Part shown: positions 51,157-61,165 of the stretch, in pieces | Numbering within the stretch: position 1 is the first letter of the stretch | How the letters are laid out: every line of letters begins with the position of its first letter | Assembly (NCBI GenBank): GCA_043764095.1 | Contig: JAYUKX010000016.1 | Coordinates: forward strand, 7,728 to 71,727 | DNA length: 64,000 nucleotides | Source: M3007 sp043764095 | Lineage (GTDB): Bacteria; Bacteroidota; Bacteroidia; Chitinophagales; Saprospiraceae | Direction: 5' to 3' | Position numbers and translations under genes: made by a program | Notes under the pieces: model-generated | The model's database searches: none | What the model was told of the DNA's origin: nothing | What the model saw: only the letters and a program-made list of their open reading frames with translations

Positions 51157-53811
51157 CTACACTTGCCTAAACAAATAACTCACCTTCAAGAGTATATACC
51201 GACTGAGGATGGCGGTTTTGCGGTCTTCGATATAATTGAGCGAAGTACTGCGGTTCAAACCCACGTTTTTATTCAATACATCACTCACGCGCAGACTGAC
51301 TTGCAGGCTTTCTGATTTCATAAAATTACGCGAAAACGATATATTCCAAATAGGTATAGTGCGGTTGAATCCCGCCGAACGGCCTTTACTGACAGTCACC
51401 GAAAGATCAGAATCAAGGTAGAATTTTTTGGGGAAACGGAGGTTAAAACCAGTGTTGTACGACTGATTGGTAAACCTTTGCGCTAATGCCTTGTCCAAAC
51501 TGTATTGGATGCCGCTTTTTGAAAAACTAGCCGAAACATTCATAGATAACCATTTTTTGGGGCTATAATGAAAGTTGGCAGAAGGTGATATTGCCGTGTT
51601 TTCTGTAGTATTGAGTCGATCATTGAGGGTAAGTTGGCCGCGTGTCCATTGTCCATTGAGGCTAAAGAAATAAGACGCTTTATTTTTCCAAACCGATCTG
51701 CTATAATTCATTCCGAAACTGGCCGCATACGAACCGGGCGTATTTTGTGGTTTATAATGCCGTACAAAACCGTCTTTGATCGTAATAATTTCCATAATTT
51801 TATTTTGTGTATAGCCCAATTCAAAATTAGTAAAAAAACTACTCATCCTCGTCGGGTGGTATTTTTGAAAATTAAAAGACGTTCTATGGTTATACTCTGG
51901 TCGTAGGTTCGGATTACCATAATGCACATTCAGCGGGTCGCTTTGGTCGGGTACTGGTTGTAACTGTTCCGAATTGGGCTGTGATGCATCGGTGCGGTAA
52001 TTGAAAGATATGTTTTGGTTTTCTCCCAATTGACGGTTAGCAGAAATACCCCCCAATACATTAAGAAAATTCTTGTTGATCGGGACTTGCGTTATTTTAT
52101 TCGTATTACTTTTCAAATGAGCCAGCTGCGCCCCGAGTTCGCCATTCAATTCCCATTTTTTGCCGTTGTGCTGTAGGTTCAAACCAAACGATTGGTTACC
52201 TATTTGGTTGTCAAATATACTACTCAACGAATCGTTGGGGCGTTGCTCCTGAAAAACGAGGTCTTTAACCGCAATTTCCGAACGTTGGAAGAGATAATCT
52301 ACGCCATACTCCAACTGTAAGAGGTTTTTCTTGTTGAGTTCCGTGGAATAATCTATACCCATCGAAAAATTATTATTCTGCTCTTTTTGGTCATTCAATT
52401 GCCGAATGGTATCGATACGCGCCAGTACCCCTGTGGAATCAAAGAAAGTATTGAGTGCGTTTACGGTGCCTTTATTCGTATTATCGGATCTATTTGCTGA
52501 AATATTAAATGTGACGGTTTGGTTCTTCTTTTTCAACCGCCGCCCCCATAACACATCAATATTAGCATTATTTGCATCGTTTTGATCGGTATTTTTCCGC
52601 AGCCCTGTATTGAGGGGTTTCCCTTTGCTATTAAAGGAATTACTTGTATCGGCTGCAATGGAAGTACTTTTGTTGAGGCTAATATTACCGCCTAAATAAA
52701 AAATAATCGTCGTATCTTTAGCATACGATTTATTGAAAGACAACGAATGGCTACTATTATCGGTACCATTAGAGGTTTTTTCATTGGTAAGAATGCCACC
52801 ATCCTGCAATAGTAATTGGCGGCTCACCTCCGCATTTTGTACTTGTGCATTACCATTGAACTGATAACTTACTGCGGTGCTGTTATTGTCGTCATCGCCT
52901 TTGTAAAAATTTAAACCACCAGAGCTACTTCTATAATAACCGCTGGTGCCACCTGCGGGCGACAAATTACTGAGGTTGCCCAATACTGCAAATTGCCTTT
53001 TGGGCGTGAAACGATTGGCCGAAGCGGATAATTCGTGCCGCTGTTCGTCCAATTTGCTCCCCCCTCCGGATACTTCGGCATTACCAAACCAACCTTTTTT
53101 TCGATCTTCTTTCAAGATCAAATTAATCGTTTTTTCTTCACTGCCGTCATTTACGCCCGAAAAGTCGGCTTGTTTACTGGTTTGGTCATACACTTCAATG
53201 GTTTGAATGGCATCGGCGGGTAGCACTTTGGTGGTGGTGCCTTGGTCGCCATTAAAAAACGGTTTGCCATCCACCAGTATATTGATGACCGTTTTACCCT
53301 GTGTTTTAATATTGCCATCGCGGTCAATTTCTAGTCCGGGCAATAACTTGAGCAGTTCCATCACCGATGCATTAGGTCGGGTGACAAACGAGCCAGCATT
53401 ATAAAAAACGGTATCATTTCGGATGATTACGGGTGTGGCTTTTTCTGTAATTTCTACTACTCCTAATCCGATAATCGTAGGTTGTAGGGTAATTTTTCCC
53501 AAATCAATTTGGAGTTTATCTATCATTTCGATTTCCTGACTAAATGGAACATAGCCCAAGTAGGTGCCCAGCAAGCGATAATGACCTTCAGGAATAGATT
53601 TAATACGAAAATTACCCAATGAATCGGAAAGTAGGAAATCCGTCGGAATACTATCAGGCAGCGTTAATAATACCACCGATACGGCTTCCAAAGGTGCGTT
53701 AGTATCGTCAAAAAACTGACCTTTTATCGTATTTTTTTGGGCAAAAACTAGATTTGTGCTTGTAATGGTCACAAACATAAATAAAGAAATACGAAATAAA
53801 AGGGTACGCAT
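51157..53811 (-). CDS. TonB-dependent-receptor-like outer-membrane beta-barrel protein
   Basis: 884 residues. Signal peptide (LLFRISLFMFVTITSTNLVFA), carboxypeptidase-regulatory-like domain (about 28-110: IKGQFFDDTNAPLEAVSVVL), plug-like segment (VMELLKLLPGLEIDRDGNI; NILVDGKPFFNGD), and a C-terminal barrel ending with LKVSYLFRQV. It is of the OMP_b-brl_3/TonB-receptor-like type without a visible SusD partner. The ligand is unknown. Ends 40 nt from the convergent nnrD gene. Confidence 0.85.
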   Translation of the reverse strand: MRTLLFRISLFMFVTITSTNLVFAQKNTIKGQFFDDTNAPLEAVSVVLLTLPDSIPTDFLLSDSLGNFRIKSIPEGHYRLLGTYLGYVPFSQEIEMIDKLQIDLGKITLQPTIIGLGVVEITEKATPVIIRNDTVFYNAGSFVTRPNASVMELLKLLPGLEIDRDGNIKTQGKTVINILVDGKPFFNGDQGTTTKVLPADAIQTIEVYDQTSKQADFSGVNDGSEEKTINLILKEDRKKGWFGNAEVSGGGSKLDEQRHELSASANRFTPKRQFAVLGNLSNLSPAGGTSGYYRSSSGGLNFYKGDDDNNSTAVSYQFNGNAQVQNAEVSRQLLLQDGGILTNEKTSNGTDNSSHSLSFNKSYAKDTTIIFYLGGNISLNKSTSIAADTSNSFNSKGKPLNTGLRKNTDQNDANNANIDVLWGRRLKKKNQTVTFNISANRSDNTNKGTVNALNTFFDSTGVLARIDTIRQLNDQKEQNNNFSMGIDYSTELNKKNLLQLEYGVDYLFQRSEIAVKDLVFQEQRPNDSLSSIFDNQIGNQSFGLNLQHNGKKWELNGELGAQLAHLKSNTNKITQVPINKNFLNVLGGISANRQLGENQNISFNYRTDASQPNSEQLQPVPDQSDPLNVHYGNPNLRPEYNHRTSFNFQKYHPTRMSSFFTNFELGYTQNKIMEIITIKDGFVRHYKPQNTPGSYAASFGMNYSRSVWKNKASYFFSLNGQWTRGQLTLNDRLNTTENTAISPSANFHYSPKKWLSMNVSASFSKSGIQYSLDKALAQRFTNQSYNTGFNLRFPKKFYLDSDLSVTVSKGRSAGFNRTIPIWNISFSRNFMKSESLQVSLRVSDVLNKNVGLNRSTSLNYIEDRKTAILSRYILLKVSYLFRQV

Positions 53812-53998
53812 GGTTTTCTGTAAATTAATGTCTTTGGGGAAACACTTTAAACTTAAAAAGGTAGGAATTATTATATCTCTGGGTGTTTTTCAGATACAAA
53901 TGTTGAACTTCCCGAATTAAAAACCCAACTTCGGAAAAGTCCAACATTTGTAAAAATTTGTAGAACATGGAGATTATACATTGCGTCCCATGCGCATT

Positions 53999-55150
53999 TT
54001 ATTGTATCACCTCAAATTCAACACGTCGATTCTTCATGCGGTCGGCTTCCGATTTTTCATCTGTAATAATGAGGCGTTCTTCCCCCATTCCAACGGCTTC
54101 TATACGTTCTGGGGTGATACCTTTATCGAGCAATTGTTTGCGGATGGCTTGAGCGCGTTTTTCGGATAGTTTTTGGTTGTATTCCTTCGTGCCTTCGCTG
54201 CTTGTATGGCCTGTGATACGAATTTTCAAGGTAGTAACCCTTTTCATTTGTGCTATAATACTCTCCAGATTTTCGAGGGATTCGGGGAGTAGTTCATCGG
54301 CATCGTTTTTAAACAGGATATTGGGCAGCACCATAGCACCATTACCGCTCATTTTGTTTAGATCAATAGATGGATTTTCGGTGATTTTTTTTACAATATT
54401 TACGTTTTCACTCCACTTTGCAGCTTCCGTGTTTACGGTATTAGCGGCGGGCATACCGGTTGTTTGGTCGCGCGATTCCACCACCGTAATATCGTCCACA
54501 TAAGCATAATAATGGTTGATACTGCCTTCGATACCTGTTTTTTCATCTGGGAAAAAATTACCAATAATAAAATACTGGTAGGGCTGTTGTGCCACAAAAG
54601 AGTCGCGGATCAAAGCCCAAGATTTGGCTTGGTTGTAAGGTGTTATCTCTTTTTGGATAGCCGCCGGTTGCAGCGGCAATACGCCATCCGATTGGAGGCT
54701 GGCCTTGGAAGGCAAAAACGCAATACCGATATTATTGGCACCCGAGCAATGGTAATGTACATAAAACCAAAAATGGTACCGCTTACCCACAGTAAGGGGC
54801 TGGCTCAAACTGCCCTGTATATAATCGCGGCTATCATAAACAGACATGCCGCCGACAAATTGGCCTTTTTTGGCCTTAAATGCCCAAGACCCACCGTAAT
54901 CATCATAAATATTTCCATCGGAGCCAGTAGCGAAAATAACAGGGCCGCCCAAGTTAGGTGAAGACCATCCTAAAGCATTTTCAATAGGGGCGGTTTCAAA
55001 ATCGGTTTTTGCATTGGGGGCTTTTTCCTCAAAACTAGGATTTACTACCAAATTATTGATTTTGGTTTTGACGGTTGGTGGTTGGGTTTGTGCAAACGTG
55101 AGTACGCCAAAAAGCAGTACAAAAAGGCTGGTGAATAATGTTTTTTGCAT
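53999..55150 (-). CDS. Secreted OmpA-family protein
   Basis: 383 residues. Signal peptide (FTSLFVLLFGVLTFAQ), a jelly-roll-like N-terminal domain (about 30-220: NNLVVNPSFEEKAPNAKTDFE) resembling carbohydrate-binding folds, then an OmpA domain with ILFKNDADELLPESLENLESI and ITGHTSSEGTKEYNQ. It probably anchors to peptidoglycan. Monocistronic. Confidence 0.82.
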   Translation of the reverse strand: MQKTLFTSLFVLLFGVLTFAQTQPPTVKTKINNLVVNPSFEEKAPNAKTDFETAPIENALGWSSPNLGGPVIFATGSDGNIYDDYGGSWAFKAKKGQFVGGMSVYDSRDYIQGSLSQPLTVGKRYHFWFYVHYHCSGANNIGIAFLPSKASLQSDGVLPLQPAAIQKEITPYNQAKSWALIRDSFVAQQPYQYFIIGNFFPDEKTGIEGSINHYYAYVDDITVVESRDQTTGMPAANTVNTEAAKWSENVNIVKKITENPSIDLNKMSGNGAMVLPNILFKNDADELLPESLENLESIIAQMKRVTTLKIRITGHTSSEGTKEYNQKLSEKRAQAIRKQLLDKGITPERIEAVGMGEERLIITDEKSEADRMKNRRVEFEVIQ

Positions 55151-55402
55151 GGTAACGTGCGATTTAATGAAAGAAAAGAAAGCAAATATATAGAATATGT
55201 CCCAAACAATACTTATTTTAAAAAAGTTTCTTTTTGGTTAAATTATTTTTTTTATTTATACCGTTGTAAATCAATGGGTTGTAGTTGCTGGATGGGTATC
55301 AATGCTATGGCTTATTTTTATCTACAGGTTACCGCGCATCACGTCGTCAGTTTCAAGGTCATTTTACAACGACTCACAGAAAGTATGCGATCAGAGCCGT
55401 AC

Positions 55403-55789
55403 TTACAAAAAACGCTCCTTCCATTCTGCCCTAGGTAACATACACTGTTCTTGTTTTCCAAACCATCGGTACCTATTATTGGCAATAAAATCATACACAG
55501 CATCCCGTATAAATCGGGGAACAATTTTGAATATACCTGCTAACTGCCAAAAGCCGCCCAATTGGACAGCAATTTCGAGTGCCGCATCGGAGCGGATAAG
55601 GTAGCGGTCACCTTTTATTAATACGATTGAGTTGAACGTTTGGGTAGGAAGCCCCAAATGATTCAATGCACGCTGCCCTGCATCAGATTGCAGGGCAGCG
55701 AATTGAAATATTGCTTTTTTATCGCGTACAATAATCCATTGTACCGCTCCATTACAGAGGTTGCAGACACCGTCAAAAAGCAGTAACAT
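55403..55789 (-). CDS. DCC-family thiol-disulfide oxidoreductase-like protein
   Basis: 128 residues. DGVCNLCNGAVQWIIVRDKK carries the DxxCxxC motif that names the family (DUF393), and FRYRWFGKQEQC-like sequence closes it. Related to thioredoxin-fold proteins; substrate unknown. Lies 18 nt after the DUF3127 gene's stop on the same strand. Confidence 0.83.
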   Translation of the reverse strand: MLLLFDGVCNLCNGAVQWIIVRDKKAIFQFAALQSDAGQRALNHLGLPTQTFNSIVLIKGDRYLIRSDAALEIAVQLGGFWQLAGIFKIVPRFIRDAVYDFIANNRYRWFGKQEQCMLPRAEWKERFL

Positions 55790-55807
55790 AGTATTGTTGG
55801 ACAGTTT

Positions 55808-56233
55808 TTAGAAAGGTAAATCTTCCATACCGCCCGTGTTTTGAGCAGGTGGAGCTTCCGAATAATTCGGGAATGGATCTGTTGGGAAATTTTCACCACC
55901 AGAGCTCGATGCAGCACTGCGGGTTTGGCCGCCGCCACCACTTATATTACCACTTGGCTCAGTACCATCACTCGGCTCAACACGCCATGCATTGAGGTTG
56001 GTCAGGTATTTACCATTCCATTCGCGACCGCGCAAGTCAAAAGAGACCTTGATATTATCGCCTTCACTAAAGCGATCCAATGCTGCGCAACGATCCTGAA
56101 CGGATTGAAACTTAATGAGTTGAGGGTAATTACCATCGGGGATTTCCAGCACGAATTCGCGCGTTTGGAAACTACTTGATTTTTGTTCGGTCGCAAAAAG
56201 ACGATGCAGGCGACCCACTACTTCAAATGCCAT
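55808..56233 (-). CDS. DUF3127-family (OB-fold, single-stranded-DNA-binding-like) protein
   Basis: 141 residues. The first 90 (FEVVGRLHRLFATEQKSSSFQTREFVLEI; NIKVSFDLRGREWNGKYLTNLNAWRVE) form the DUF3127 OB-like domain, followed by a low-complexity tail rich in G/S/P and ending GGMEDLPF, like the acidic C-terminal tip of SSB. Nucleic-acid binding is likely but not shown. Confidence 0.85.
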   Translation of the reverse strand: MAFEVVGRLHRLFATEQKSSSFQTREFVLEIPDGNYPQLIKFQSVQDRCAALDRFSEGDNIKVSFDLRGREWNGKYLTNLNAWRVEPSDGTEPSGNISGGGGQTRSAASSSGGENFPTDPFPNYSEAPPAQNTGGMEDLPF

Positions 56234-56273
56234 TCTGTTATATTTATTTTAGAAGTGCAAAGATACACCATTA

Positions 56274-58055
56274 CTATGATTTTTGCTTTTTAAGTTTGGC
56301 TAAAACATCCATATATCCTGGGCGCATAGGTGTAAGTTGGCAGTCGAATGCCTTGCTTTTCACCACGCGGAATCCTGGCGCATAAAGGAATACCTCTGGC
56401 ACATCATTATAAAGTATGGTTTGGGCTTCTTTAAACAGTTTATACCGCTCTACTTTATCAGGGGTTATTTTTATTTTATCAATGATGGCATCCAAATCCT
56501 TATTGGCGTATCGGATACGATTATCGCCTTTTGGAGCCAGTGCTTTAGAGTGATAATTTTGGCTCATATCAATCTCTCCCGGGTGTGAAGAAGAAGCGGA
56601 GGCAGCCAATTGGAAATTACCTGCCATAGTTTCGGCTGTAATTTTATTGATATCCGAAGGTTTTAGATCAATTTTGATCCCTACTTTTGCCATTGAAGTC
56701 TGCAAACTGGCCGAAATCAAGTCCCCTACACCCACACCTGTGGTATTCATTAATTGAAGCACCAGCGGCGTTTTTTTACCACCAATTACTTTATCGGCGA
56801 TACCATCGTTATCGGTATCTGCCCAGCCTGCTTCGGCGAGTAGCGCTTTGGATTTTTCTGCATTGAAACTGTATGGGACAAGTTCTTTTGCATAAGAAAT
56901 ATGGTTGGGAAAAATAGGCCCGATGGTCTGTTGCGCCATACCCATTTGAATATCATTGAGCATTTCGCTATAATTAACGGCATTCGCAATGGCTTGGCGT
57001 ACGCGTTTGTCCGACAAAATGGGATCGGCATTATTGATCATTATTCGATTATAAATAGCGGCCCATTGTAGGTTAAAATCATAATTGGCGGCCATTTCTG
57101 GTTCTTTTTCTAATTTTTTAAAATTGGCTGGTGTAATATTAGTAGCAATATCCAACTCGCCAGAGCGGAGCATATTGATGGCTGCGTCTTCGGCCAACAC
57201 CAATTTGTAATGAATGGTGTCGGGATAAGCCGCTATAAAAGGAATGGCTGCCCTCAATCCATTGCCCCACCAATCTTTTTTGCGTACCAAAATAACACCT
57301 TGCGCGGGGTCGATAAAATCGACGCGGTAAGGGCCACTACCCACAATGGTCGATTTATCGGAGTTGAGTGCTGCTTGTTGGAAAAAAATGGCGTGTTCCT
57401 GTAAGCCTTTATCTTGTTTGCCCAAAAGGTCGCGTTTTTTAGGATCGGCGAGGTCTTCTAGGCTAACATTATCCAACAAACCCTGTGGGTCATAATTATA
57501 TTTTGGAAAAATCGCCATTTGGCACAATGCCTCTATGGCTAAGAAGTAATACTCTTTTTGATATACCGTAAATTTTTTAGGGTTGGATGGATCAATCGTC
57601 ATACCCTTGAGTTGTTCGAGATAACTGGAAAAAGGATTAACGATCAATGGATTCAGTACTGTTTTGTAAGAGAAATTGACATCAGCAGCGGTAATCGGAG
57701 TACCGTTGTCCCATTTTGCTTCTTCTCTTATTTCAAAATCGTAAGCTTGCATACCTTTGTATTTGCCGTCTTTAACGGTATAAGGTGCTGGGATAGATTT
57801 GATAATAAGCGGCTCCAATTCAATGGTTTGTGGCTCAAATGCACCGAGTGTTTGGAATACATTGTTGGCCACATAACGAGCATAGGCGGGGCCTTTGAGC
57901 AATGGATTTACTTTATCAACTGCTGCTTCAAGACGCACATTCAGTTTGTTGGTGCGTGCTTTTTCTGCGGCTTTTTCGGTCGGCCCACAAGCGTAGCAAA
58001 GGAGCAATAATAAGCAAAATAATAAAGAGGATGATCTTCTAAGTGTGTGGTTCAT
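56274..58055 (-). CDS. Oligopeptide-type ABC transporter substrate-binding lipoprotein (SBP_bac_5)
   Basis: 593 residues. Lipobox LLCYAC, then a family 5 binding protein: NNVFQTLGAFEPQTIELEPLI, YDFEIREEAKWDNGTPITAADVNFSYK, SGPYRV and NINSDPLLSDKRVRQAI-like sequence. Such proteins bind peptides or related compounds. No permease or ATPase genes follow, so this looks like an orphan receptor. ATG 58055 opens the signal peptide. Confidence 0.85.
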   Translation of the reverse strand: MNHTLRRSSSLLFCLLLLLCYACGPTEKAAEKARTNKLNVRLEAAVDKVNPLLKGPAYARYVANNVFQTLGAFEPQTIELEPLIIKSIPAPYTVKDGKYKGMQAYDFEIREEAKWDNGTPITAADVNFSYKTVLNPLIVNPFSSYLEQLKGMTIDPSNPKKFTVYQKEYYFLAIEALCQMAIFPKYNYDPQGLLDNVSLEDLADPKKRDLLGKQDKGLQEHAIFFQQAALNSDKSTIVGSGPYRVDFIDPAQGVILVRKKDWWGNGLRAAIPFIAAYPDTIHYKLVLAEDAAINMLRSGELDIATNITPANFKKLEKEPEMAANYDFNLQWAAIYNRIMINNADPILSDKRVRQAIANAVNYSEMLNDIQMGMAQQTIGPIFPNHISYAKELVPYSFNAEKSKALLAEAGWADTDNDGIADKVIGGKKTPLVLQLMNTTGVGVGDLISASLQTSMAKVGIKIDLKPSDINKITAETMAGNFQLAASASSSHPGEIDMSQNYHSKALAPKGDNRIRYANKDLDAIIDKIKITPDKVERYKLFKEAQTILYNDVPEVFLYAPGFRVVKSKAFDCQLTPMRPGYMDVLAKLKKQKS

Positions 58056-58129
58056 GTTACTAATCGATGATGAAATGGTGAAAAATGAAGCGTCAAAAGT
58101 AATCTGTTTTTTCAAATGTAAACCATTTT

Positions 58130-58231
58130 AGGAATGAAATTTAAATAAAGGTACAGATTTGGGGAGATGATTTTGTCACTATCAAGGCATGAAGGGGTTG
58201 GGGGTTGTACTTTTATTTAAATCTCATTCCT
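58130..58231. repeat. Palindromic element with TIR AGGAATGAGATTTAAATAAA, copy 2
   Basis: Arms 58130-58155 and 58206-58231 are inverted with few mismatches. Internal sequence ATTTGGGGAGATGATTTT and onward (58158-58195) matches the element at 10334-10499 read on the other strand. It lies upstream of the substrate-binding lipoprotein gene. Confidence 0.65.
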
Positions 58232-58397
58232 TTGCTACAAAGTAATGGTAAAATAATAAATTGTCCTTTTAGGAGAATTGTTTTATCGTTTCTTATTGCA
58301 TTCTTTTGTTTGGCACAAAAAAAACATGAGCCATCCTTTTTACAGGTATGGCTCATATGCGGTGGAGCAATTGTTAGTAGGTTGTGGGATTTAATTT

Positions 58398-58652
58398 CTA
58401 GTAGATCAGCGATGACATTGGAGTACAATTATCCAATGTTGTGGCGCTGTATTGTAAAATTCTGTTCACTACATTGTTAGAAGGCGTGAACATTACTTTG
58501 GGCAATAATACTTTTGAAGCCAGCATTTCGACGTACGTAGCGCGCATTTCCGTATTGCTCTCCAATACTTTTGCGGTTAGGTAGGCATCTTCAGCAGGCA
58601 TATCGTGATAAAGAAATTGCACAAGTGCATCGAGTGTATGTGTTTCGTCCAT
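58398..58652 (-). CDS. Hypothetical 84-residue acidic protein
   Basis: Begins MDETHTLDALVQFLYHDM and is mostly helical with a hydrophobic patch KVLLPKVMFTPSNN. No recognised domain. It lies alone between the palindrome and the DUF5916 gene. Similar short proteins with a TLDALVQFLYxE-type start are seen in Bacteroidota, in my judgement. Confidence 0.6.
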   Translation of the reverse strand: MDETHTLDALVQFLYHDMPAEDAYLTAKVLESNTEMRATYVEMLASKVLLPKVMFTPSNNVVNRILQYSATTLDNCTPMSSLIY

Positions 58653-58749
58653 AGGCGAGGTTATAGTGTGAAAAAAATTTCAACTAAAAACCGACATTGT
58701 TATCAGAATATTGTTCTGAAATTAAATTTAACGTTTTTTAATGAAATCC

Positions 58750-61032
58750 TTATACATTGAGCCAATAGACTACTTTGAGTACCAAGGCTTTATTCTTTGG
58801 TGCTAAAAATCGCACTGGGGTTGCCTCAATGCGATTTGCATAAGAATTATCAGTATAAACCAAAAACAAATCTGAAACTGGGGCAAAACGCCATTGAATC
58901 CTCGCATTTATGTTGAAATTATTGGCTTGGGTATTATATTGAAAAAAAGCACTGGCAAACAGACTGCGATTTATAGCAAATTCAAGCGATGGGCCAAGTA
59001 AGAATAGGTCGGCTTGGGCATACGGCTTAGGCAAATTGAAATGGTTATAACTATAACTCACTCCAATAATTCCATAAGGCTGTAAACGATATTTTATATT
59101 GCCATTGGCCGATATGCCAAAACCATTGAAAAATTGTCCAATGCCTATATCAATAGTTCCTTGAAGATTATAGGATGTGCTGCTGTAGTAATTGCCGAAT
59201 ACACCATTGTACCTGTAATTGCCAATAGGTAAGGGTGTTTTATCGGTATTGGAAGGGTCAAATGGCTCAAATAATTTGGTAAAAACAGTATATGCGCCTA
59301 CTCCAAAGGAACTTTGATCTTTTAATCCAATATTGAGACCCAAGTTCAAATCCGAGTCCGTAACCTTGGAATGCAGGTCGGTAGTGATATCGCCATTATA
59401 ACTCAGGCTAACCGTATTAAATACTGGTTGTGCAGGATACCAACGGTAATCAAAACCCGTAAAAATACCTTGCACGCCCGGACGCGGAACAAAACCAATA
59501 TCGGCGGTATAACTTGTATCAGAGCGTTGAAAACCTGCCCGGATCGCGTATTTGCGCACATCATAACCAATAAATTGCGCCATAGATGCGCCTCGTTTAT
59601 CGGGATCGGGCGAAAATGAACGGTGGTAAAATGATTCTGCCTCCCAACGGTTATCTTCGGAAAAGAAATTGAACTCCAGCCCACCTACGCGGTTCCACGG
59701 CTCGTAACGCTCCTGTTGGGCGACATCCAATTGTTTTAAAAACTGGGTTTTATCGGCTAAAATGGCACTCAAAGCCGATCGTTTAAATAATTTTCGTTGC
59801 GCAGTGGCTACCGTAAAATTAGCAGCAGGAATCACATTATTGGCCGAAATATCCAATCGGCGGGTTTGCATATTGAGCAAACCAATCCGCCATTTGTCAT
59901 TGAGTTTACCACTCAGTCGCGCACCAAACAAAATAGGGACTGGGGCATAAGTTTGTGACCGATCTAATGACGTATCCGCAAGCCCAATTTGCCGGGAAAA
60001 AAACGGTCGCGTATTCGGGAAACCAAACATGGAAAACAGGTCGCGGTTTTCGAGAAAAAACTGTCTTCTTTCGGGAAAAAACAACTGAAAACGACTCACA
60101 TTGGTCACTTGCCGATCTACTTCCACTTGCGAAAAATCCGGATTGATCGTCAAGTCTAGGTTGAGCGAAGGGGTTACGCCTATTTTAATATCGCCACCTA
60201 CGCCGCCACCAAATTTATTGGTTCGGTCGGTGATTTTTAATTCGTCGTTACGGATATTGGTGCGGCTATAACGTCCAGAAACATAAGGAATAATAGAAAC
60301 TCCCACGCCATTATTAGGCGGATTATCGGTCCAAGTAACAGTACCGCAAAACGCGAGGTTATTGGGAGGGTATTGTTGCGGTACGCGTCTCCAGGTACTT
60401 ACTTCCCAAGGCTTTAGGCGTGTACGAAGAAAGTTAAAATCCCAACTATTGGTGCCTTGGGCTACTTTATAACGGAGGGTTTTGAAAGGAATGGCCATTT
60501 CTACCGTCCATTTGTCGGGCTCGTTTTTTACGGCAGATTTCCATACATTATCCCATTCGTAAGACAGGTTGCCTCCATTGTCAATCAAGGCTTCGCGTTG
60601 TACATTGTAGGGATTTACGCTAAAAAGAAACCCATTAAGACCATCTTTGAATGGGCCTATGAGTACGTTGAGTGCATCGCTAGTGCCGGGTCCAAAATCG
60701 CGGCGCAGGCTTTGGATGGTGTATTCTTCTTGTTTTTGGTAACAAACTGCGGATACATAGAGGTATTTTTGGTCGTACGCCATTCGGATTTCTGTCCGTG
60801 CATTGGAGATACCAGTGTCCACCGGGAAATTGACCGTAAAATCGGTAGCAATATCTGCGGTTGCCCAAAAATCTTCGTCGATTACCCCATCTAATTCGAC
60901 AGTGCTGGTGGCTCTACGAATCTGCATACCCTCTTCGGCGGTGACTGTTTGGGCTGTTTGTGCAAAAAAGGTAGTAGTAGAAAGGATTGTAAGGGTACAA
61001 AATGCGGCAAGCGGCTTTAGAAAGGATAACAT
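58750..61032 (-). CDS. DUF5916-domain outer-membrane protein with CBM9-like N-terminus
   Basis: 760 residues. Signal peptide (SFLKPLAAFCTLTILSTTTFFAQ), a CBM9-like domain (about 35-230: ELDGVIDEDFWATADIATDF and YLYVSAVCYQ) then a DUF5916 beta-barrel (FFPERRQFFLENRDLFSMFGFPNTRPFFSRQIG). It is an outer-membrane protein, perhaps a carbohydrate-binding transporter or anchor. ATG 61032 opens the signal peptide; the longer frame to 61092 is not supported. Confidence 0.85.
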   Translation of the reverse strand: MLSFLKPLAAFCTLTILSTTTFFAQTAQTVTAEEGMQIRRATSTVELDGVIDEDFWATADIATDFTVNFPVDTGISNARTEIRMAYDQKYLYVSAVCYQKQEEYTIQSLRRDFGPGTSDALNVLIGPFKDGLNGFLFSVNPYNVQREALIDNGGNLSYEWDNVWKSAVKNEPDKWTVEMAIPFKTLRYKVAQGTNSWDFNFLRTRLKPWEVSTWRRVPQQYPPNNLAFCGTVTWTDNPPNNGVGVSIIPYVSGRYSRTNIRNDELKITDRTNKFGGGVGGDIKIGVTPSLNLDLTINPDFSQVEVDRQVTNVSRFQLFFPERRQFFLENRDLFSMFGFPNTRPFFSRQIGLADTSLDRSQTYAPVPILFGARLSGKLNDKWRIGLLNMQTRRLDISANNVIPAANFTVATAQRKLFKRSALSAILADKTQFLKQLDVAQQERYEPWNRVGGLEFNFFSEDNRWEAESFYHRSFSPDPDKRGASMAQFIGYDVRKYAIRAGFQRSDTSYTADIGFVPRPGVQGIFTGFDYRWYPAQPVFNTVSLSYNGDITTDLHSKVTDSDLNLGLNIGLKDQSSFGVGAYTVFTKLFEPFDPSNTDKTPLPIGNYRYNGVFGNYYSSTSYNLQGTIDIGIGQFFNGFGISANGNIKYRLQPYGIIGVSYSYNHFNLPKPYAQADLFLLGPSLEFAINRSLFASAFFQYNTQANNFNINARIQWRFAPVSDLFLVYTDNSYANRIEATPVRFLAPKNKALVLKVVYWLNV

Positions 61033-61165
61033 ATTGAGTGGTGTAATTTGATATTTCAGGCGTGTTTTATCCCTGAAAATGCAAATATCCAACAGTTTTG
61101 GTCAATGTTTGTTTTTTTCGACTGATGGCGTAAATCTTAACACGCACAGTAGGTTCACATCAATC

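Noticed and set aside
58205..58480. 91-codon plus-strand frame
   Set aside because: Starts in the right arm of the palindrome and overlaps the small minus-strand gene at 58398; no domain.
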